Shown here one piece after another: positions 27,112 to 34,835 of a stretch of DNA of 64,000 nucleotides (the first letter of the stretch is position 1; every line of letters begins with the position of its first letter). The DNA is from Embleya scabrispora DSM 41855 (GTDB taxonomy: Bacteria; Actinomycetota; Actinomycetes; Streptomycetales; Streptomycetaceae). Location: positions 1 through 64,000 of the forward strand of contig NZ_KB889585.1 of the NCBI RefSeq assembly GCF_000372745.1. The letters are read 5' to 3'. A program made the position numbers and the translations under genes. Below the pieces are notes generated by a model. That model did not search any database. It was not told the origin of the DNA and was given only the letters and a program-made list of their open reading frames with translations.

Positions 27112-29862
27112 TTACGGCTGCCGGACTCCGCGCCTACGGAAGAGCACGAGCGCCCCGCCACCCAGCGCAATCAACGCCGCCGAGACGCCGAAGACCAACG
27201 GCAGGTTCCCGCCCAGACCGGTGCGGGCCAGCGGCCCCGACGAGCCACCGTGGTTTCCGCCCGACGTGGAGGGAGCCGATGTCGTCGGCGCGCTCGTCGT
27301 CGGCGGAGGCGTGGTGGGCGGCAGCCGTCGGTTGACCGCCGTCACCTCGACTCCGGCGTCCAGGTTCTGCGCGTTCAGCACGAGCGGGCCGAGCACCGGC
27401 TTCTCCGGAGGGGCGTAGCCCTCGGGAGGGCTGATCTCCTTCCAGAAGTACGTCCCGGGCAGCACGTCGCGCTTGCAGAGGCCCTCCGTCCCGGTCGTGC
27501 AGGGCTCGCCGACCTTCGTGTCGGGAGTGGCTCCGTCGGACTGCAATCCGTCGGTTCCGTTCGTCTCCCGCCACAACTCGAACTTCGCCCCGGCCAGCGC
27601 CTTGCCGTCCTGGTCGTGCTTGACCAGGCGCACCGCGCCTTCCTGTTGGCGGAATCCGAAGTCGAACGTGTGGTCGTTCTCGCCCGGTCCGCCGGTGGTC
27701 AGCGCGCGTTCCGGATAACGTCCGCCGGCCGGGACCTTGCCCTTGGAGTCCACGAAGCGGTTGTCGCCGACCCCCTCGTCGGTCGGCACCCACTGGTACA
27801 GCGGGCCGCCCGGCGCGTAGTCGGCCGGGTTGTCGATCCGAATCGTGTACTTGGTCTTCGGCTTCAGACCGCCGGTCACGTTCGAGTCGTCGAAGTAGTA
27901 CTCGCCGCGCGGTGACGTCTTCGTCGTCCCGACCACCTTGCCGGACTCGTCGTAGAGGTTGACGGTGGCGCCGGGAACCGGACGCTGACCCGGGCTTTGG
28001 ATGCCCTTGCGCTCGGGGTCGTACCAGACCCGGTTTCCGATCTGGAGCGGCGCCTGGTCGCAGAGCACTTCCAGGTCGCCCATCGAGGCGCCCTTGCCGA
28101 ACGAGGCGTTGCCCTCGGTGTTCAAGCGCAGACCCGCGGCGGGCTGCCGGGTGCCGTCGCGCTTGGTGAACATCGTGCCCGCGCCCCACGCCGTGTCGAT
28201 GGGGTCCACACCGGCGGTGGCGACGAACTCCTCCACCTTCGACAGCGCGAGGCCGGCGTAGGCCGCGTTCGGGTGGCCGCCGCTCATGGTGTTCACGTCG
28301 AAGAACCTGGTCCCCCGCGGCGTCTTCCCGCAGCCGGTGTTCGTGTCCATGACGTACTTGCCGTCGGCGAGACACGCCTTGTTCAGGTCGCCGCCGGCCA
28401 CCATCGCGATGGCGGTCGTGGGGTCTCCGGGTCGCGCGTACGCCGTCGTCCGGTCGGTGAACCGGTCGCGGAACGCCAGCAGCATCGAGCCGTCGGTCTC
28501 GAAGGCGATGTCGGCCAACTCGGGTTCGGGGTTGGCCATTGCGCCGGCGCACGCCTGCCCGTTCTGCTGCGCCGGGAACGTGCTCGTCCACGGGAACCAG
28601 CCCGCCCCGGGACAGGTCCCGCCGAGCGTGGCCTTGCGCGGGTAGTCCAGGGGCTGGTTCAGCACGGCCTTGCCGAAGACCCCCGTCGCCGGGTCGAAGG
28701 GCAGGACCACGGCGCGCAGGTCCGAGACCTTCCCGGTCGACTCGCCCGAGCAGACGCCGCCGACGTATCCGACACCGTCCTGCAGGCCCAGGCCGAACGG
28801 ACGCCAGTCACCCGGAGCGGGGCAGCCGGGGTCCGGGATGGCGTACGAGCCCACCGGTGCCGTCGCGGTCGGCAGGGTGGCGTCGTAGCGGTACAGCTTG
28901 CGGTTGTCGAGGTTGACCACGAACAGATCGCGGCCGTCGTCGGAGACCTCCAGGTCGCCCAGGCTCTCCTTGCCCGGAGCGGCGAGGAAGGCGTTGTCAC
29001 TGGCGCCCACGCCGTGCGCCGAGGTTCCGGCGTCCGGGACGGTGGTGAACAGCGACGTCGTCTTGCGGGTGACGTCGGTGACGTAGATCCCGCCGGCGCC
29101 GCCGGGGCCGTACGTCGTGTCGCGCTTGGCCAGCGCCGAGCTGAACAGCCGCTTTCCGGGCTTGCTCCAGCCGATGCCGTAGAGGTTGCCGGTGGCGGCG
29201 TTCGTGGACAGGTCCGTCACGTTCGTGTTGACGCCGCGCGCGTTGTAGGGGAACGTCACCAGCGTCCGCATGGACACCGGTTCGTTCGTCGCGGGCTGGC
29301 ACGCGGTCGCCAGCGGCGCGTTCTTCTGACAGTAGTCGCCGGGGCTCCACAGCCCCGTCGTGTACGCCACATGCTTGCCGCTGCCGAGGTCGACGAACTC
29401 CTCGTTGCTGCTGAGCTGGTTCGGCGCGCCGGCCAGGCCCTGCCGCGACGCGAACGCCGGGAACAGCACACCCGGCTTCGGATTCACGACCTGGACCCGG
29501 TACTTGCCCGCGGTCGTTCGAGCGGTGCCGGGCGCCAGGGTGACCGTGCCGTCGGCGGCCGTCACCCCGGTGATCTTGCCCCCGTCGTCGTTGGTGAGTG
29601 TCACCGTGACGCCGCCGATGCCCGGTTCCAGGGCGGGACTCCACACGCCGGTCGTGTCCACGGCTCGTACCACCCGAACCGTCACAGAGCCGTCGTCCGT
29701 GTCCGGATACGCCGGCGCCGCAGTCAGCGCGAGAGTGCCGAACCCGACCGCGAGCGCCGCGAGGCTGCCCAGGGAGCGGCGTGCGCGTAAGACCGACCGC
29801 AGTCGGCCCGGCCCGTGCGCGCCGCCCGTCAGTTCACTTGAAGGTGTCATACCTGCTCTCAT
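27112..29862 (-). CDS. Large cell-wall surface protein with SdrD-B and SpaA domains and LARTG sorting signal
   Basis: A 916-residue exported protein. After a signal peptide (about 30-52) comes a B-repeat-like domain (about 55-145) and a long propeller-like region with repeated DG/GD turns (150-600). An SdrD-B-type domain follows from about 608 (IGNRVWYDPERKGIQ), then a SpaA/CnaB-type domain from about 737 (EGAVRLVKHDQDGKALAG). Next are a Thr/Pro/Ser linker and, at 878-882, LARTG with a hydrophobic helix and RRR. LAXTG is the motif of class E sortases of Streptomyces, so covalent wall anchoring is inferred; no sortase is in the window. The start may be ATG 29862 or ATG 29850. A -10-like TAGGCT (complement 29934-29939) lies upstream. 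Confidence 0.85.
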   Translation of the reverse strand: MRAGMTPSSELTGGAHGPGRLRSVLRARRSLGSLAALAVGFGTLALTAAPAYPDTDDGSVTVRVVRAVDTTGVWSPALEPGIGGVTVTLTNDDGGKITGVTAADGTVTLAPGTARTTAGKYRVQVVNPKPGVLFPAFASRQGLAGAPNQLSSNEEFVDLGSGKHVAYTTGLWSPGDYCQKNAPLATACQPATNEPVSMRTLVTFPYNARGVNTNVTDLSTNAATGNLYGIGWSKPGKRLFSSALAKRDTTYGPGGAGGIYVTDVTRKTTSLFTTVPDAGTSAHGVGASDNAFLAAPGKESLGDLEVSDDGRDLFVVNLDNRKLYRYDATLPTATAPVGSYAIPDPGCPAPGDWRPFGLGLQDGVGYVGGVCSGESTGKVSDLRAVVLPFDPATGVFGKAVLNQPLDYPRKATLGGTCPGAGWFPWTSTFPAQQNGQACAGAMANPEPELADIAFETDGSMLLAFRDRFTDRTTAYARPGDPTTAIAMVAGGDLNKACLADGKYVMDTNTGCGKTPRGTRFFDVNTMSGGHPNAAYAGLALSKVEEFVATAGVDPIDTAWGAGTMFTKRDGTRQPAAGLRLNTEGNASFGKGASMGDLEVLCDQAPLQIGNRVWYDPERKGIQSPGQRPVPGATVNLYDESGKVVGTTKTSPRGEYYFDDSNVTGGLKPKTKYTIRIDNPADYAPGGPLYQWVPTDEGVGDNRFVDSKGKVPAGGRYPERALTTGGPGENDHTFDFGFRQQEGAVRLVKHDQDGKALAGAKFELWRETNGTDGLQSDGATPDTKVGEPCTTGTEGLCKRDVLPGTYFWKEISPPEGYAPPEKPVLGPLVLNAQNLDAGVEVTAVNRRLPPTTPPPTTSAPTTSAPSTSGGNHGGSSGPLARTGLGGNLPLVFGVSAALIALGGGALVLFRRRGVRQP

Positions 29863-30659
29863 CGTCTGAAAGGGCCGCGCACGGCCCTGCGGGGAACACT
29901 ACGGATCGGCCGTGACCCGACTCGTTGGCCGAAAGCCTAGAGGGGATTCGGCAAGTGCGTGACAGCAAGGCGTAGTTGACGTTGAACCGGTTTTCGGTGC
30001 GGCCGTCCGCGAGTTCGTCGTGCACGCGGAAAGCCGATTCGGACGGCGATGACGAACGCGGATTCGCATGGCCGTTGCCATGGCCGCCGCTGTCATGCGG
30101 CAGGCAGCCGGCCTCAGGCGGGGACAACGCGGACGAAGCGACCAGGGCCCTGCCCTACCCCGCGACTACGCGGGCGCGGCCGAGCCCTGCGCCTTGCTCG
30201 CACTGCGAACTTCGCACCACCGTAAGGGGGTTGACGGATTCAGGTGAGCACGCGACTGCGCGAGATGGGCGCAGTCGTCCTGGTGCTGCACGAAGTTTTG
30301 GTCGTATACGCGGAGTTGGTCCGAATCCGGACTGCGACCGCAAGCACCGTCGCCACCGTCCCCGACCACTGGGCCGGATCCCGACCGCCCCCGGACCGGC
30401 CGACCGCCGCCCCCGCCGCCCCTCACCCCTGTGCCGCCGCCACAGGCCGCGTCCGCAAGGCCCGCCAAGTAGGCAGCAGCGTGGCCGCGAACGTAGCCCC
30501 CGCGAGGCCGGCCCCGCGGAGCCTGTCGTGGATGGGAAATCGGGCGCGCGGACTGGGCCGAAGTGTGTACGCCGGGTCGTTCTCGCGCAGGGCGTGCCGG
30601 GCCCGGGCCCGGACCTAGCCTCGTAGCCGTATCCGCAGGTCGAGTGGAGGAGGAAGACG
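29863..30659. other. Long non-coding stretch of 797 bp
   Basis: No reading frame here has a convincing start, codon bias or family match. The left part (29930-30060) is relatively AT-rich and probably carries the promoter of the surface-protein gene. The middle (30150-30330) includes TTGACG at 30231 and less biased sequence that could be a decayed gene on the minus strand. The right end (30610-30655) carries the strong ribosome site of the next small gene. Confidence 0.4.
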
Positions 30660-30854
30660 GTGGCGAAGGCACGCGGTTCGTTGGCGGCCGGACTGGCGAG
30701 CGCAGTGGTGGGCGGGGTTCTGAAGCTGTTCGCGGACGACGTGGACACGCCCGTGATCGCGCTCGGGAAGATCGGCGTCGTGCTGCTGATCGTCGGCATC
30801 GCCGAAGTGCTCTACGGGCTCTACCAGTTGACCCAGGGCGCCCGGAAGCCGTGA
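30660..30854 (+). CDS. Small two-helix membrane protein (DUF5708-like)
   Basis: A 64-residue protein from GTG 30660 with GGAGGAGGAAG upstream. Two hydrophobic segments are visible: SLAAGLASAVVGGVLKLF, and, after a short DDVDTP loop, VIALGKIGVVLLIVGIAEVL. Its length and pattern resemble the small Streptomyces membrane family DUF5708; this rests on memory of the pattern. The strong ribosome site and the clean two-TM layout support a real gene. Its function is unknown. Confidence 0.65.
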   Translation: MAKARGSLAAGLASAVVGGVLKLFADDVDTPVIALGKIGVVLLIVGIAEVLYGLYQLTQGARKP

Positions 30855-30936
30855 TCGGACGGGGCCCGCCCGGGCAACGCGATCAGCCGGCCGGACCCAC
30901 CCCGGCGAGGCGGTCAGCCGGCCCGCCCACCCCGGC

Positions 30937-31653
30937 TCAGTGTGGCCGCCGCCCCGGCCGACGCCGTGCGACCCAGGCCAGGACGCCCGCGCCGAGCAGC
31001 GCAGAGCCCAGCAGGGCCACGAGCAGCGACCCGCCCCCCGAGTCGTGCCCGGCCCGCGCCCGCACGGCCGAGGGCGTGCGGAATTTGTCGACGCCGCGAT
31101 GCGCGCCGAGCCTGCCCGTCCTCGGCTCGACCGTCCGTTCCGCCGCCCTCGGCTCGGCGGCCACGTCGATCCGCACACTCGCGGTGGCCTGGCGGCCGAG
31201 CCGGTCGACGACCGTGTAGTGGAAGCCGTCGCGACCGGCGAAGCCCGGCCCCGGCGTGTAGCGCAACACGGACCGCGTCGTGGTGGTGTCCCGGGAGTCC
31301 CCCAGATCGAACACCCGACCGTGCTCGGGATTGGTGTGCGACAACACGACCAGCCCCTCGCCGGTGTCGCCGGCCAGGACCGGGACGTCCACGGACTGCC
31401 CGGCGCGGGTGCCGACCCGGTCCGCGCCGGCCCGTGGCGCCGGCGGCACCGGCTTTCCGGGCCCGCCGGTCGGCCGCACCCGGTCGATCGACGGGCCCGG
31501 AACGGACACGACGGGCGGGCGCGACGGGATCGGGATCACGGATGCGGCGGGATGCCCGGCGCCGGGGGCCGACAGCACGGCGCAGCACGCGAGTACCGCG
31601 CCGACTCGACGCACCCGAGTGGGCGGTTCGGGCGTTCCGGACACGGTGGGCAC
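30937..31653 (-). CDS. Secreted Ig-like (cadherin-type) domain protein with C-terminal anchor
   Basis: A 238-residue protein from a GTG (complement 31651-31653) with GGAGG six bases upstream. A signal sequence (RRVGAVLACCAVLSAPGAG) is followed by a Pro-rich linker. One Ig-like domain then resembles the bacterial tandem-Ig/cadherin-like family: QSVDVPVLAGDTGEGLVVL, then FAGRDGFHYTVVDRLGRQATASV. The C-terminus has a hydrophobic helix (LLVALLGSALLGAGVLAWVA) and RRRPGRR, but no LPXTG or LAXTG motif. It probably sits at the cell surface as an adhesion or structural module. Confidence 0.7.
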   Translation of the reverse strand: MPTVSGTPEPPTRVRRVGAVLACCAVLSAPGAGHPAASVIPIPSRPPVVSVPGPSIDRVRPTGGPGKPVPPAPRAGADRVGTRAGQSVDVPVLAGDTGEGLVVLSHTNPEHGRVFDLGDSRDTTTTRSVLRYTPGPGFAGRDGFHYTVVDRLGRQATASVRIDVAAEPRAAERTVEPRTGRLGAHRGVDKFRTPSAVRARAGHDSGGGSLLVALLGSALLGAGVLAWVARRRPGRRPH

Positions 31654-31861
31654 GCATACCTCCGACGCTGCCGTCCGGACGCGGCCGGATTCTCGGGTGG
31701 GTCCGACGGCGCCCACCGGATCCGCCGCCGGCCGAGGGAGCCGCTCTCGAATCCCGATCCTGTGCCGAGCGCCCACCGGTTCGTCGCTCGGCGCGCGGAG
31801 CGACGGCGAGCTTCACCCGCACGCGTGGACCGGCCGGGTCGACGGTGGACCCGGCTCGCCG

Positions 31862-32030
31862 CGCGTGTCATGGTGGGAGGCGCTGTGCGACGGCGGCACG
31901 AGGAAGTCGGTGTGAATCCGACGCGGTCCCGCCACTGTGATCGGGGAGCGACTCCCGCACCGGCCACGGCCCCGCGACGGGGTTGGAAGGCCGGGAGGAG
32001 CGAAGAGCCGAGAGCCAGGAGACTCACGTC
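31862..32030 (+). ncRNA. Cobalamin riboswitch
   Basis: Characteristic conserved blocks appear in order: GAAGTCGGTGTGAATCCGAC, then CGGTCCCGCCACTGTGATCG, then GGAGCGACTCCC, and finally the B12 box AGCCAGGAGAC at 32013-32023. These elements form the adenosylcobalamin-binding core of the RF00174 family. The first downstream frame begins at 32085. A G/C-rich segment between the B12 box and that ATG could sequester the weak GAGAGAGG ribosome site. The boundaries are approximate, since P1 was judged by eye. Confidence 0.92.
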
Positions 32031-32084
32031 GTCGCCACCTCACGAACCGGGGCGGATTTCCCCGAGAGAGGCCGGTGTTCCGCC

Positions 32085-32381
32085 ATGTCCTTGGTGCTGA
32101 GCCGAATCCACACCTGTACCGGCGATGCCGGTACGACCGCGCCGGGGGGTGCCTCCCGGACGCGCGAGACCGATCCGGGGTCGGCGGCCTACGCCGACAC
32201 GGACGAGACCGACACGGACGAGACCGACACGGCGATCGGGGTCGTGCTCGCGCTCGGCGACCCGGAGCCGCTGACCCGTGCGGTGTCGGCGCGGCCGCGA
32301 CAGGACCTGTTCGTCCTCGCCCGGAGGGCCGATGCGGGTGGGGCGGGTGATCTGCCGTGGCGTCCGGGCGACAGCCGTTGA
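32085..32381 (+). pseudogene. Truncated, mutated PduO-type cob(I)alamin adenosyltransferase
   Basis: The 98-codon frame behind the riboswitch matches only the N-terminal half of PduO-type ATP:cob(I)alamin adenosyltransferases (about 190 aa normally). The family motif TRTGDxGTTALGD appears as TCTGDAGTTAPGG, losing the arginine and the second aspartate. The YADxDExxxAIG motif is enlarged by one DTDET unit through a 15-bp tandem duplication (GACACGGACGAGACC at 32194-32208 and 32209-32223). QNDLFDVGADL appears as RQDLFVLARRADA, after which similarity stops and the frame ends 12 residues later. The second half, with the remaining active-site residues, is missing. It is most likely non-functional. 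Its riboswitch explains its former regulation by B12. Confidence 0.8.
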
Positions 32382-32488
32382 CCGGGGCGAGCGGCCGGCC
32401 CGGCGGTGCGGCCCGCGGCGCGTTTCCCGGACCGCCGTCGTTCTCCGGTCGCGCCGGTTCGGCGGCGCGATCCGAGGTCGGCGATCGC

Positions 32489-33244
32489 ATGGCGCGCGTC
32501 GCCGAGGTGGGGCCCTACTTCGTGCTGCGGACCGGACCGATCATCGACGGTACGGGCTTTCGGCCGTTGGCCGAGTTGTACGACCGTGCCGCGCCCGACG
32601 TGTTGGCGGCCCGGGTGGAGCACGTGCGGGGCAGGTTGCGCACCGACGAGCCGCGCGTCGCCGCGTCGATCCTGTACCTGGGCGTGGCTTCGCGGTTGTG
32701 GTCGGTGGCGCTGGGCGCGGCGGTGCTGGGCGGGTTCGTTCCGGATTTGGATCCGGCCCGGACGCACTGGCGCTTCCCGGCGAGCGGCCCGGTCGAACTG
32801 TGGGCGCCGGATCCGGTGCCGACCCCGGTGGCCGCGGACCGCGCCGGGATCGACCACGTGTACGCCACGGTGATGACCGCGCATCTGGTCCCCCTGGCCC
32901 GGGCCACCCGGGCGGTGGCGCCGATCGCGGAGCGGCTGCTGTTCGGCAACGCCGCATCGGCCCTGGTCGGCGCGGCTCGCGTGCTGGACCGGCACCCGGC
33001 CCCGGACGAGCCGGAACTCGCGGCGACCACCCGGTCGTTCGTCGACGGCCTGACGGCCACCGACCGGCTGCGCGGCACCGGCGTGCACGGCGCCCTGGGT
33101 GCGTTTCGACGCACCACGTGCTGTCTGTACTACCGGATTCCCGGCGGCGGTACGTGCGGCGACTGCGTCTTCCACGACAAGCCGCCGCAGCCGGCCCGGG
33201 TCCGGATCGGGTCGCGGGCGGTCGGGCGCGACGGCGCGGGCTGA
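32489..33244 (+). CDS. FhuF-like (2Fe-2S)-binding protein
   Basis: About 251 residues from ATG 32489 (GAGG upstream); the frame is open further upstream and overlaps the pseudogene. The C-terminus carries the CC-x(10)-C-x2-C pattern in TCCLYYRIPGGGTCGDCVF, which is the 2Fe-2S site of the FhuF C-terminal family. FhuF-type proteins reduce ferric siderophores such as hydroxamates to release iron. Because only the decayed adenosyltransferase lies between it and the cobalamin riboswitch, this gene may now be the riboswitch's effective target. No siderophore transport genes are adjacent. Confidence 0.82.
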   Translation: MARVAEVGPYFVLRTGPIIDGTGFRPLAELYDRAAPDVLAARVEHVRGRLRTDEPRVAASILYLGVASRLWSVALGAAVLGGFVPDLDPARTHWRFPASGPVELWAPDPVPTPVAADRAGIDHVYATVMTAHLVPLARATRAVAPIAERLLFGNAASALVGAARVLDRHPAPDEPELAATTRSFVDGLTATDRLRGTGVHGALGAFRRTTCCLYYRIPGGGTCGDCVFHDKPPQPARVRIGSRAVGRDGAG

Positions 33245-33258
33245 CCGGCCGATGATCG

Positions 33259-33359
33259 CCCGCTCGGCCCGGGTCCGCCCGGATCCGGCACCGCACCCCG
33301 CAATCGCCTCCGAGCCGCAGTTGCTCGGCCCGGAGCGTGCCCCGATCCGGCCGAGCGGG
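33259..33359. repeat. Long-range inverted repeat in the gap after the FhuF-like gene
   Basis: Arms CCCGCTCGGCC (33259-33269) and GGCCGAGCGGG (33349-33359) are perfectly complementary but 79 bp apart. They may act as a large stem that ends the riboswitch transcript. The rest of the 400-bp gap (to 33644) shows no gene. Confidence 0.35.
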
Positions 33360-33644
33360 TGATCCATGGGACACGCCGTCGCGCATCCGGGTGACATTCC
33401 CGGATTTGCGGCGCAGTTGTTCCTAGCCTCGACCGGGAGACACCGATTCCGACATCGACGCAGTTGGCGCCGGGACCGTGTCCTCGGTCCTGCCGGGTCT
33501 GCGCCCCCGGCAGGATCGGGGAGACGGCCCCGTCCGTCGAGGGCCCGCCGAGGACGAATGACCGGCCGTCCACCGGGCAGGCGCAAGGCGCGGTCCTCGG
33601 GGATGACGCGAGGACATCGAGCCCGTGAAGAGGAGTACGCACCG

Positions 33645-34463
33645 ATGAGTACCCAAGGCCGGAACCTCGGCGGCAAGTCCGCCTCGGGCGAGCCGGAGGA
33701 AACCGTCGTCGTGCCGCCGAGCGAACCCGCCGCGGCGTCGTCCGGCGAGCCCCGCTTCCCGCGGCAGGAGTCGGACCAGGAGACCCCGCAGGATCGGCGG
33801 CCCAACCGCAAGCAGGAGCAGGTCGCGCACGCGGTCGAAGAGCTGACCCAGGCGGAACTGCCGGCCGAGGTACACCAGAAGGTCGGCGAAGCCGCCGAGA
33901 ACACCGGCCGGCGCGTCGACCGGGCCAAGCAGAGCGCGCAGCGGGCGACCGGGCGGGCCAAGGAGACCGCGACGAACAGGGCCGAGCAGGCCAAGGAAGC
34001 CGCGACGAACAAGGCCGAGCAGGCCAAGGAGGCCGCGATGCACGGAGCCGAGCGAGCCAAGCAGAGCACGGCGCACAAGGCGGACCGGGCCAAGGAGGCC
34101 GCGATGCACGGGGCCGAGCGGGCCAAGGAGGCGACGCTGCACCGGGCCGAACAGCTCAAGGAGGCCGCCGCGCACACCGGCGACCAGGTCAAGGAGGCCG
34201 CCCGGCACAAGGCCGCGCAGGCCGGGCACCGGGCGGACCGGGCCCGCGGGACGGCCGGCGACCGGATCGTTCAGGCCAAGGACCGCACCGTCGAGGTCGG
34301 GCGCACCGCCGGCGACCAGCTCTTCGAACACACCCCCGACCCGCTTCGGCACGCGACGCTCACCGGTGCGGCCGAGGTTCGCAGGCGCCCGTTGCCCGCG
34401 GTCGCCGCTGCGGTCACCACCGTCGTGCTGCTGATCTGGGCCATTCGGAAGTCTCGGGGATGA
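33645..34463 (+). CDS. LEA-like repeat protein with C-terminal membrane anchor
   Basis: A 272-residue protein from ATG 33645 (AGGAG nine bases upstream). Residues 1-60 are polar and disordered. Residues 95-220 consist of 11-residue amphipathic repeats of the type RAEQAKEAATNK and GAERAKEATLH, the pattern of group 3 LEA proteins and apolipoprotein-like helices. The tail has a single hydrophobic helix (PAVAAAVTTVVLLIWAI) and RKSRG, placing the repeats on one membrane face. LEA-type helices protect membranes and proteins during drying. The next gene, DUF4235, overlaps its stop by four bases, so the two are translationally coupled. Confidence 0.75.
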   Translation: MSTQGRNLGGKSASGEPEETVVVPPSEPAAASSGEPRFPRQESDQETPQDRRPNRKQEQVAHAVEELTQAELPAEVHQKVGEAAENTGRRVDRAKQSAQRATGRAKETATNRAEQAKEAATNKAEQAKEAAMHGAERAKQSTAHKADRAKEAAMHGAERAKEATLHRAEQLKEAAAHTGDQVKEAARHKAAQAGHRADRARGTAGDRIVQAKDRTVEVGRTAGDQLFEHTPDPLRHATLTGAAEVRRRPLPAVAAAVTTVVLLIWAIRKSRG

Positions 34464-34786
34464 GCGGCGGATCCGGGCCCCGAGGGCGTTCGGACGCGGT
34501 GAACACCAAGTCCGCCATGCGTACCGGAAGGTTGATATACCGCCCGATCGGCATGGTCGTCGGTGTGGTGGGCGGGATGGCGGCGACGAAGATGTTCAAC
34601 AAGACCTGGAAACTGCTCACCCACCAAGACGACGCCCCCGACGCGATGGACCGCGACCGGGGCTGGGGCGAGATCCTGGCCGCCGCCGCCGTTCAAGGCG
34701 CGATCTACGCCGTCGTGCACGCCGCCGTCAATCGAGGCGGTGCCGTGGCCTTCCGGCGGGGCACCGGCATCTGGCCCGGTCACTGA
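34460..34786 (+). CDS. DUF4235 membrane protein
   Basis: A 108-residue protein whose ATG overlaps the stop codon of the LEA-like gene (ATGA). The core RLIYRPIGMVVGVVGGMAA, then a charged middle, then WGEILAAAAVQGAIYAVVHAAVNR is the DUF4235 pattern with two hydrophobic segments. In actinomycetes such genes often accompany DUF3618-like stress proteins, matching this pair. GTG 34499 would give a shorter start nearer the family norm. Its function is unknown. Confidence 0.8.
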   Translation: MSGGSGPRGRSDAVNTKSAMRTGRLIYRPIGMVVGVVGGMAATKMFNKTWKLLTHQDDAPDAMDRDRGWGEILAAAAVQGAIYAVVHAAVNRGGAVAFRRGTGIWPGH

Positions 34787-34835
34787 ACCATCGGCCGGGG
34801 TGGGCCGCGGGCCCGTCGCGTCCGCTCGCCCGGGC

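Noticed and set aside
29834-30127. A minus-strand small protein upstream of the surface-protein gene
   Set aside because: It overlaps the start of the surface-protein gene in another frame and lacks a ribosome site and normal codon bias.
30166-30672. A minus-strand protein gene of about 168 codons
   Set aside because: It starts opposite the strong ribosome site of the small membrane-protein gene and has Gly/Arg-rich low-complexity sequence; no domain was recognised.
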